Positions 23,918 to 30,133 of a DNA stretch of 30,133 bases are shown here, one piece after another. Both the position numbers and the translations under genes were made by a program. Source of the DNA: a virus; IMG/VR virus record IMGVR_UViG_3300023179_000366, positions 1-30,133 of that record. The stretch is one strand, 5' to 3'. Every line of letters begins with the position of its first letter. Positions within the stretch are counted from its first letter, which is position 1. Below the pieces are notes generated by a model, which was given only the letters and a program-made list of their open reading frames with translations, did no database searches and had not been told where the DNA came from.

Positions 23918-25789
23918 TTATAAAGGTACTACACGACCTACTATATCAGTATCAGGATATTTTACTTCAAAAATCATAGGATCTAAACTAGGATAAACAA
24001 CATTATTTTGAGTTGCTCCACTAATATCATAAGCATATTGTGAATAACCTAAATTAGTTCCTACTTTGTTTATAATATTAACTTTTTTAACAGTTTGAAC
24101 ACCATCTACTTTATCTAAAAGAATATATAAATCTCTTAACATAATAGGCTCATTAATTAACCATTTATCAATAGCAAAATAATCTTTTAAAGCTTGAATA
24201 CAATTAAATATTACTTCATTATTGTTATAATTGGGTAATACTATTAAATCAAATTCTACTCCAATGTTAATAACAAAAGCATCTTTTATTTTAATTGAAT
24301 CATTTATTACTCTATATTGTGATAAATAAGTACTTAAATTTTGTTTTAACGCGGTAGAAGCGGTTTTAAGACGTTTATTATTATCAAACGCTAAAACATA
24401 TAAATCTAAAACTGAAGGTGTTTCACCTGGAAGTATGTCAGCTATTTTCTCAGGAGTTATATAAGCTTTAGCTATAGTTCCATATTGTGAAGGTAAACTT
24501 AAAGCTCTTACTAAATAATCATCTTGGGTTACACTTCTTAATTGTGTAGTAAAAGTGGCCATTGAGTTAAATCTAATCTCATCATTAGTATCACCATCTT
24601 GACCTCCGGTTGCTGCTATTGGATTATTGACCGCTACTGAGTTAAACACGGTTTGAGCTAATGTTGGATCTAAATTAGAAGTTTGGAATTTAACTTGTGA
24701 TGTAGAGTTTGAAATAGATGATAATGAATTAGCAGGAATATTAGCAGCTACTCCTCCTCCAGTTAGATATCTCACAGTTAATGTAGTATTTGAAGGTGAA
24801 ATACCGTAAGTACTAGTATATAAGAAGTTTGCTGGGGCAAATGCTGTAGTTAGTTTAGATTGTTTGTATGGTAATCCTAAACCTACATTATCAGGGTTAG
24901 GGATAATTTCCTCAGTGTTATTTTGAGTATTAGTACCCGCTCCAAATTGTATTTGTAAATTGGTAGGAGTTGTAAATCTAGAAGTGAATCTGCGAGGTAC
25001 TTTTTTTAATTGTAATAAGTATGGTACTTCTCCATTATTTCCACTAAAATTAGGATCATTTGGATTAGTATTTTTAATAGTATCAAATACTGTTTCTTGA
25101 GCTAAATAAGGAACTTCATACCATTTATTTCCGTCACTGTCTATTATATCTAAAATTTCTATAATATTTGAATCATTAATATCTATAGTCACAAAACGTT
25201 CTGGGGCACCAAAAGTAAATGTTTTAGTTTGAATATTTGCTGATATAGCTTGACGAGTTTTTTTTAATAAGAAAAATTCAGGAACATTTCCATTTAAACT
25301 ATAGATAGTAGTTTGTGTAGGGTCTGATGAACTAGAAAATGAAAAATCAACTGGGTCTTGGACCAGAAAATTAGTCGCGCCAACTAAATTAGAAGCAATA
25401 GATGTATTTTCTTTTATTTGTAAAGCATAATTAAAATCAGGGATATAAGTGCTCCCTGAAAGTAATGAAGGAACTTGTTGGTATATATCTACAGCAACAG
25501 TAGCAGCTCCTGTTACTTTAGGTCTGTAACCTAACATGTAAGCTAGAGTATATAAATTATTTTGTTGTCTAGCAAATTGTATAAAGTTTTCTTGAATTTG
25601 ATTATCAAGATAAAAAGATAATACATCACCCACATAAGCTGACATCTCCATAAACATCATTCCTGGTGACGCCGGAGTAAAATCATTATATGTTGTTGGA
25701 AAATATGTTTTAGCAAAATCGATAAGAGCTGCTCTTAATTCACCAAAATCTTTATTTAAATATTTTATATCTCTATTTTCAGTCGCCAT
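23918..25789 (-). CDS. 6: Baseplate wedge protein, gp6-like (baseplate J family)
   Basis: A 623-residue protein, close to T4 gp6 (660). The start MATENRDIKYLNKDFGELRA is followed by the strongly conserved segment SPGMMFMEMSAYVGDVLSFY then LDNQIQENFIQFARQQNNLY (residues 43-85), the signature of gp6-type wedge proteins. The middle carries TRQAISANIQT and NDEIRFNSMATFTTQLRSVT (the gp47/J-like block). Gp6 dimers form the inner ring of the baseplate and join wedges together. It overlaps the gp25-like gene by one base (TAATG), matching the 25-6 pairing of T4-like phages. Confidence 0.93.
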   Translation of the reverse strand: MATENRDIKYLNKDFGELRAALIDFAKTYFPTTYNDFTPASPGMMFMEMSAYVGDVLSFYLDNQIQENFIQFARQQNNLYTLAYMLGYRPKVTGAATVAVDIYQQVPSLLSGSTYIPDFNYALQIKENTSIASNLVGATNFLVQDPVDFSFSSSSDPTQTTIYSLNGNVPEFFLLKKTRQAISANIQTKTFTFGAPERFVTIDINDSNIIEILDIIDSDGNKWYEVPYLAQETVFDTIKNTNPNDPNFSGNNGEVPYLLQLKKVPRRFTSRFTTPTNLQIQFGAGTNTQNNTEEIIPNPDNVGLGLPYKQSKLTTAFAPANFLYTSTYGISPSNTTLTVRYLTGGGVAANIPANSLSSISNSTSQVKFQTSNLDPTLAQTVFNSVAVNNPIAATGGQDGDTNDEIRFNSMATFTTQLRSVTQDDYLVRALSLPSQYGTIAKAYITPEKIADILPGETPSVLDLYVLAFDNNKRLKTASTALKQNLSTYLSQYRVINDSIKIKDAFVINIGVEFDLIVLPNYNNNEVIFNCIQALKDYFAIDKWLINEPIMLRDLYILLDKVDGVQTVKKVNIINKVGTNLGYSQYAYDISGATQNNVVYPSLDPMIFEVKYPDTDIVGRVVPL

Positions 25790-26190
25790 TATAAAGTAAT
25801 TGTAATCGTTTCAGTTGCATTATTAAGAACAGAGTACACTATAATTAATTGTATAGCGTTCTCTTCATATATTGGGGATAATGTTAATTGATCTATCCTA
25901 ACAGATGGGAAATATTTCTTTAAATCATTTGTTAATTTTATTTCTAAGGCACTTAATGTATTAGATGTTATTTGTTCAAATAACTGTGCTCTTAAATTAG
26001 CCCCAAATGTAGGATTTAATACTCGCTCACCTGTATTAGTTAATATGTAGTTTATCATATTTGATTTAATCTGGTCTAAGGTGGTGTAAGTAGAATTAAA
26101 TACAGCTGGAGCATTAAAAGGAATAGATACCCCAACAGCTACTCGCTGATTAATATCTAGAGGATGTTGGTTAGGTATTCTTACTGCCAT
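25789..26190 (-). CDS. 25: Baseplate wedge protein, gp25-like
   Basis: A 133-residue protein, equal in size to T4 gp25 (132). The family signature is clear at residues 52-72: NTGERVLNPTFGANLRAQLF. The Glu-Arg-x-x-x-x-P-x-F-G core is that of the GPW_gp25 family of sheath-polymerisation initiators. It binds gp6 and gp53 in the wedge and starts sheath assembly. Its one-base overlaps with both neighbours suggest tight co-translation with gp6. Confidence 0.95.
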   Translation of the reverse strand: MAVRIPNQHPLDINQRVAVGVSIPFNAPAVFNSTYTTLDQIKSNMINYILTNTGERVLNPTFGANLRAQLFEQITSNTLSALEIKLTNDLKKYFPSVRIDQLTLSPIYEENAIQLIIVYSVLNNATETITITL

Positions 26191-26522
26191 TATTTATTAC
26201 TCATTATTCCCATAATTTGATCTAAACTTACTTCACCTGGAGGTAAACTTGATCCATCTCCCACAGTGTTAACTGGAGGTGGGGTGTAAGCGGGTTGAAC
26301 CATTGATGAGTTGGCACTGATAGTGGTGTCAAACTCTCCACCTATCATACTACGTAAATTACGTTTAAGATCTACAGGAATGTTAGACTTAATTGGTTGT
26401 ACATTTTCTGTTACAACTGTTTTAGGTGAACGAACTGCTTCTAAAAGTATTTCTCTCATTTCTTCTTGAAATACTTCACGTACAGCTTCTTTTAACATTT
26501 TTTTAAATTCATTCGGTTTCAT
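26190..26522 (-). CDS. Small protein with helical leader (110 aa)
   Basis: The N-terminus (MKPNEFKKMLKEAVREVFQE, EMREILLEAV) is a long amphipathic helix with L-K-E and L-L-E sites, like the leaders in the accessory block although this gene lies in the baseplate cluster. The rest is Pro/Ser/Thr-rich and probably disordered, ending VSLDQIMGIMSNK. No family recognised. It may be an assembly partner of the adjacent gp25-like protein. Confidence 0.6.
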   Translation of the reverse strand: MKPNEFKKMLKEAVREVFQEEMREILLEAVRSPKTVVTENVQPIKSNIPVDLKRNLRSMIGGEFDTTISANSSMVQPAYTPPPVNTVGDGSSLPPGEVSLDQIMGIMSNK

Positions 26523-26538
26523 AATAATAAATATTTAA

Positions 26539-28218
26539 TTACTCAGCTGTTAAATTAGGATTTGAATCAATTATAAACTTTAATTGATCTATTAGTACTT
26601 GTGGGTCAGAAGCAAAAGATGATTCTGTTTTAAGTACTGGTACTCCTTGTCTATTTAAAGCTTGAGCGTATCGTTTTTTATATTGTGTTGTATTTGTTTC
26701 GTCTAATTTAATTTCTAATGTGAATCCTTTATAAGTATTATCAACAGCTATTACCGCGCTATTACTAACACCTGTTGATTGGTTTACTAATAAATTTAAT
26801 TCATTATTAATAGTTTCAAAAGGTAAATTTTTATCTTCTGAACATTGTTGTATAAGTTGGTCAAGAATATTTAAAAGGTTTAATATAACACCTAAAAATA
26901 CTCCTAATGATGCTAAAGTAATAGTTAATATATTTATAGCTACTCTAGCTTTTTTTAATTCTTCAGTTAATCTATCTACTGTAGCACCTGTTATTTCTAT
27001 AATACCGGTTGTTAAAGGTGGTAATCCAATTGGAGGAATACCAGTAGCAGGATAAGGTAAAGCTTGTATAACAGTTATTCCCGCTTGAATAGCATTTATA
27101 GCTGTATTTGTTATGCTTAATGTTTTGCTTATAGTTGTTATAGTTTTATATATATTGTTTATTTGTCTAGCTAATCTATTTCGTTTATTTATTAATTCTA
27201 ATAATTTTGCTTTATTAGGACAATTTACTTTATCTTTAATTTCATTTATAGGTAGTTTAGCTAAAATTGCTTGAAGTGCTACCATACCAAAAGGTAATAA
27301 CAATTGTAATACAAAAGGTATTAGTTTTCGTTTTATATCTTCTTTTTTAACATTAACTGTGGTAGCTACTTTTGATTGAAATGGTAATTCAGAACTTGAT
27401 TGTTGTTTTAAAGTAGCGTTTTCACTAGTGTTTATATCCTGATTAATTTTTTGAGTGATTAAAGGTACTATATCAGGTATTAATTCTAATGTGATTCTAG
27501 GTATAGCTATTAAACTATTATAGTCTGGAGTGTAACCTGTTTGTTGTGGGTTTGATATCTTCTTTAATTGGTATTTTTCTTTAGAGAATACAATACTTAA
27601 ATTTTTAACATTTATATCTGTTGTTGGATAGGTAATAGACCATTTACCTTCACTATCACTAGTTAAATTATCATTAATTGTTTTAAAGTTATTCTGGTTT
27701 TGTCCATTAATGATAGATTCAACACTAGGAATTTCAGGTAATGAAACAATATTTATTTTAACTCCAGGTAAAGCGTTACCTGTTTCATCTACTATTAATC
27801 CAGATATAATAGTATTTGATGGGGGAGCAACTACATTTGGTTCTAAGGTAATAATACCTAAATCTCCAACCCATATTGTTCCATTAACGGTTAATGTGGA
27901 TTGCCCGTATGTTACAGTATTATTTACTTGAGCTGATGATATAATATTAACAGATTGAGTATATTCTTTAAAATTAGAAGATTGAAAATTTATCTTTAAA
28001 GTATTAATAATATTTAAAACTTCCTCAGGTGTTTGAGCAAATCCTAGTATATTAGTAGATAATTTAAAAATAAAAGTTCCATCATCTGATATTTGTAATT
28101 TTGATGATCCTTCACTATTTGTAATAACTGATTTAAAGATAATTTTACCATTAACCTCAGTACCTGGTATTGGGGAGTTATCTGTTTTAGCTATTTTACC
28201 TTTAATAGCGTAGTTCAT
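26539..28218 (-). CDS. Ig-like structural protein with hydrophobic helical region (559 aa)
   Basis: Two carboxypeptidase-regulatory/Ig-like sandwiches stand at the N-terminus: residues 1-110 (AIKGKIAKTDNSPIPGTEVN) and about 134-240 (ISGLIVDETGNALPGVKINI, then DSEGKWSITYP). From about residue 300 the protein becomes helical and hydrophobic: KLIPFVLQLLLPFGMVALQA, an AINAIQAGITVIQALPYPAT segment, and INILTITLASLGVFLGVILN. The C-terminus is soluble. Hydrophobic stretches in a baseplate-cluster protein suggest a hub or membrane-contacting component. It sits between the spike and gp25-like genes; no T4 counterpart can be assigned. Confidence 0.65.
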   Translation of the reverse strand: MNYAIKGKIAKTDNSPIPGTEVNGKIIFKSVITNSEGSSKLQISDDGTFIFKLSTNILGFAQTPEEVLNIINTLKINFQSSNFKEYTQSVNIISSAQVNNTVTYGQSTLTVNGTIWVGDLGIITLEPNVVAPPSNTIISGLIVDETGNALPGVKINIVSLPEIPSVESIINGQNQNNFKTINDNLTSDSEGKWSITYPTTDINVKNLSIVFSKEKYQLKKISNPQQTGYTPDYNSLIAIPRITLELIPDIVPLITQKINQDINTSENATLKQQSSSELPFQSKVATTVNVKKEDIKRKLIPFVLQLLLPFGMVALQAILAKLPINEIKDKVNCPNKAKLLELINKRNRLARQINNIYKTITTISKTLSITNTAINAIQAGITVIQALPYPATGIPPIGLPPLTTGIIEITGATVDRLTEELKKARVAINILTITLASLGVFLGVILNLLNILDQLIQQCSEDKNLPFETINNELNLLVNQSTGVSNSAVIAVDNTYKGFTLEIKLDETNTTQYKKRYAQALNRQGVPVLKTESSFASDPQVLIDQLKFIIDSNPNLTAE

Positions 28219-29465
28219 TTGGTTTTAACTTGTTTAGAAAGCATTGATTTTGCTTTTATTTCGTTAATAATATCAGTACAAGTAGCTTCAAGTTGTGGAC
28301 CTATAGTATTTAATGATGCTACAGGGTATGGACCTGCTATTGCTGTTGTTAAAGCTGTAGCTACACCTTGTAATGATATGGCTAAACTAAGTAAATTAGT
28401 CATTAGATTTTCACCTAAAACTAATGATTGTAGATCTCCGTCTTCAATTCCTTTAGCTGAACCTAAGTATACTTTAGGAGCAACAACAGCAATTTGTTTT
28501 CCTCCATCTATATTAACAGAAGTATCTGATGTTAAATGTATTGATTTAGCGGCACCTAAGATTATAGAGTCATTTTTAGCATTAAATACTAAACGTCCTG
28601 AATTTAGGATAATTTGATTTTTTGAGTATTTACTTACATCCTCAGGTCTAGTACTTTTAGCGTATGAATCTTCTATATATGAAGCAGGTGCTAAAGGTAT
28701 CTGTTGAGTTGAGGTTAAATAAATAGATGAATCATCTAAATTTACATTTTCAGTTGTTGGAACCCATGACTCAGTATTTACTCTTCCTTGTCCATTTCTA
28801 AGAATAAAAATAGGTGAACCATTCTCTCCTACAGAAGACCAATTATTGGGAATTTTAGCATTATTAACTGTTGAACCTAATCTAACTGAATTACCAAATC
28901 GACCTTCATAAATTATATCACCTTCATATGGTAATAAAGGATGAATATTAGATACATTATTTTCATTAAAAGTTTGCCCTAAATTAATCTCAGTAGATTG
29001 ATCTGAGATAATGTTAGTTGAACCCGCTTCTACTTGTTGATAATTTTTAGTTTGAGATTCAGGTAAAATATTAGATGAAGGTATTCCATTATGAGTAATA
29101 GAATTCCAAACATTTATAGGAGGTAAATAATAAGCTGATACTGATGTAGTATTGCTGGTAGAATCAATGTCAGTTAGATATATGATAGGGACTAACTCAT
29201 TAATTAATGGATAATGCTTAATGTTAGGAAAAGCAGGGTAGGCAGGTACTAATGGAATTTTATCATTGAATACAGGACTCTTAGCTGATTCAATAAAAAT
29301 AGTTCCAATACCATTCCATCCTCCATATTTGTTAAATAATTCTTTATTAGAATCATCTAATATAATACCTCTTACTCTACTAGATACTATAGTGTGAGTA
29401 CTACTTGCTGTTTTTCTATCTGTTTTAGGAGCAGTAGCTCCAAAACCATATCTTGATGTAGCCAT
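28215..29465 (-). CDS. 5: Baseplate spike, gp5-like, without lysozyme domain
   Basis: A 416-residue protein. An OB-like segment near the N-terminus has VRGIILDDSN (31-40) and GGWNGIGTIFIES (48-60), and later PYEGDIIYEGRFGNSVRLGS (179-198), the typical gp5/gp45-type spike strand. Residues 283-336 (NQIILNSGRLVFNAKNDSII, LGAAKSIHLTSDTSVNIDGG) have the short regular strands of the gp5/VgrG beta-helix. T4 gp5 carries a lysozyme domain between these parts; none is visible here, so peptidoglycan digestion would need another protein. The C-terminus is helical and Ala/Leu-rich. Followed at once by the 559-residue gene (ATGA). Confidence 0.75.
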   Translation of the reverse strand: MATSRYGFGATAPKTDRKTASSTHTIVSSRVRGIILDDSNKELFNKYGGWNGIGTIFIESAKSPVFNDKIPLVPAYPAFPNIKHYPLINELVPIIYLTDIDSTSNTTSVSAYYLPPINVWNSITHNGIPSSNILPESQTKNYQQVEAGSTNIISDQSTEINLGQTFNENNVSNIHPLLPYEGDIIYEGRFGNSVRLGSTVNNAKIPNNWSSVGENGSPIFILRNGQGRVNTESWVPTTENVNLDDSSIYLTSTQQIPLAPASYIEDSYAKSTRPEDVSKYSKNQIILNSGRLVFNAKNDSIILGAAKSIHLTSDTSVNIDGGKQIAVVAPKVYLGSAKGIEDGDLQSLVLGENLMTNLLSLAISLQGVATALTTAIAGPYPVASLNTIGPQLEATCTDIINEIKAKSMLSKQVKTK

Positions 29466-29806
29466 TACTTATCTCCTTCTTTAAACTTATCTATTTCCGC
29501 TAGTAATTGAGCTTTTTCCTCATCAGAGATACCAAAACCATTTTCGGTTGTACCTCCTGTGCTCATAATACGTTGTATAATAGTAGCCATCTTAATTAGT
29601 TGTTCATCATTTTTAACACTTATTTCTAAGTATTCTTTAATTAAAGGAACAATTAATGTAGCGTCACCTATTTCTTGTACTAGTGGTTTTAATTCAGCTA
29701 TAAGAGCAGAGATTTGTTTATCTTTTTTCTTTTGATTATTGTATATCTCTTCTAAGATATCAGAAAACTTTTTACCACCAAATACTATTTCATCTAATCC
29801 ACTCAT
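29465..29806 (-). CDS. Hypothetical coiled-coil protein before the spike gene (113 aa)
   Basis: Mostly helical: LDEIVFGGKKFSDILEEIYN, then KDKQISALIAELKPLVQEIG with heptad-like Ile/Leu spacing, and a C-terminal helix SDEEKAQLLAEIDKFKEGDK. No family recognised. Its last codons (GAA GGA GAT AAG TAA) also supply the AAGGAG ribosome site for the spike gene and its stop overlaps that ATG by one base. Possibly a chaperone or partner of the spike, inferred from position only. Confidence 0.6.
   Translation of the reverse strand: MSGLDEIVFGGKKFSDILEEIYNNQKKKDKQISALIAELKPLVQEIGDATLIVPLIKEYLEISVKNDEQLIKMATIIQRIMSTGGTTENGFGISDEEKAQLLAEIDKFKEGDK
29473..29478 (-). promoter_or_regulatory. Shine-Dalgarno site of the spike gene
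   Basis: AAGGAG on the minus strand, 7 bases before the ATG at 29465. It lies in coding sequence, so it could be chance, but it is the only well-spaced SD site I saw in the window. Confidence 0.5.
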
Positions 29807-29827
29807 GATATGTTATTTAGTAATAAA

Positions 29828-29835
29828 TATAAATA
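29828..29835 (-). promoter_or_regulatory. Variant of the intergenic motif (TATTTATA)
   Basis: The 8-base core abuts the stop of the 29836-30105 gene and is followed by a second partial copy (TTTATTA). 22 bases before the ATG at 29806. Confidence 0.35.
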
Positions 29836-30105
29836 TTAGAAGTTTGTGTACCCGTTCTCTAAATAGAAGAAATAATGTTCTTTAAATATATCATAAAGTC
29901 TATCTGCTATTTTAGTGATTTTAGGGGTTTTAACATCAATAATTTCCCTAATGTAAATATATAGCGCTTTCTTATTGAAGATGTCTATATTGTCTCTTTT
30001 ACGGAATAACTCTAATATAGCATCTGCTATTTTAGCATCGTTTTCTTTGGGGAATAATTCATATATATTTTTAGTACAATACTCTACATACTCATCCATA
30101 AACAT
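29836..30105 (-). CDS. Small helical, possibly DNA-binding protein (89 aa)
   Basis: Reads MFMDEYVEYCTKNIYELFPK, with a central region NKKALYIYIREIIDVKTPKI then TKIADRLYDIFKEHY that looks like a helix-turn-helix (helix, turn at DVKTPK, recognition helix TKIADRLYDIF). An internal Met (30099) is an alternative start. The protein could be a small transcription factor for late genes, such as a gp33-like coactivator, but no sequence match supports this. It is the most upstream gene of the visible operon; what precedes it is outside the window. Confidence 0.55.
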   Translation of the reverse strand: MFMDEYVEYCTKNIYELFPKENDAKIADAILELFRKRDNIDIFNKKALYIYIREIIDVKTPKITKIADRLYDIFKEHYFFYLENGYTNF

Positions 30106-30133
30106 ATATAGTTTATCATTATGAGAGATCGGA

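Overview
This window looks like the interior of a large, AT-rich, T4-like contractile-tailed phage genome (Caudoviricetes). Every supported gene lies on the minus strand, so transcription runs from 30133 towards 1. Genes are packed end to end. Many junctions are ATGA (4-base) or TAATG (1-base) overlaps. No stretch over 300 bases lacks a gene. I saw no tRNA, rRNA, CRISPR array or insertion sequence. Almost no start codon has a Shine-Dalgarno sequence; the clearest exception is the spike gene at 29465. Together with a Bacteroidetes-type histone H1-like gene, this suggests a Bacteroidota (Flavobacteriia-like) host. That host call is inference.

In transcription order, 30105-12929 is a baseplate and tail-surface block. 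It holds a small possible helix-turn-helix protein, a coiled-coil protein, a gp5-like spike without a lysozyme domain, an Ig-like/hydrophobic structural protein, a tagged small protein, gp25-like and gp6-like wedge proteins, a DNRLRE-like protein, a small coiled-coil protein, a 1442-residue LamG-containing protein, a 785-residue surface protein, and three smaller structural proteins. Two of these last three share a C-terminal domain.

Next, 12924-10755 is a short DNA-metabolism block: a GIY-YIG nuclease, a DnaG-type primase and a RecB/Cas4-like PD-(D/E)XK nuclease. After a hairpin, 10701-572 is a long accessory block. It encodes a P-loop kinase, a nucleotidyltransferase/zinc-ribbon/metallopeptidase fusion, an acyl-carrier-protein-like mini-protein, a HAD phosphatase, a zinc-ribbon protein, a membrane-anchored GAF-like protein, a ferritin/Dps-like protein, a histone H1-like (Hc1) protein and several small acidic or Cys-rich proteins. 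The left edge carries a GIY-YIG homing endonuclease with a NUMOD3-like repeat, running off the window.

The main discovery candidate is in the accessory block. At least five otherwise unrelated proteins begin with nearly the same peptide (consensus MIKLTDLLKE), and several others start with a similar short amphipathic helix ending in L/I-x-E. In T4, a short N-terminal capsid-targeting sequence ending at an L/I-x-E site directs internal proteins into the prohead and is cut off by gp21. I infer that these genes encode head-packaged, possibly injected proteins, including a kinase, a phosphatase and a nucleotidyltransferase/peptidase. Three small ORFs not obvious from length alone (4321-4497, 7868-8005, 498-575) were found by reading the gaps. 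A 10-base motif (TATTTATAAT on the minus strand) recurs in the intergenic gaps.
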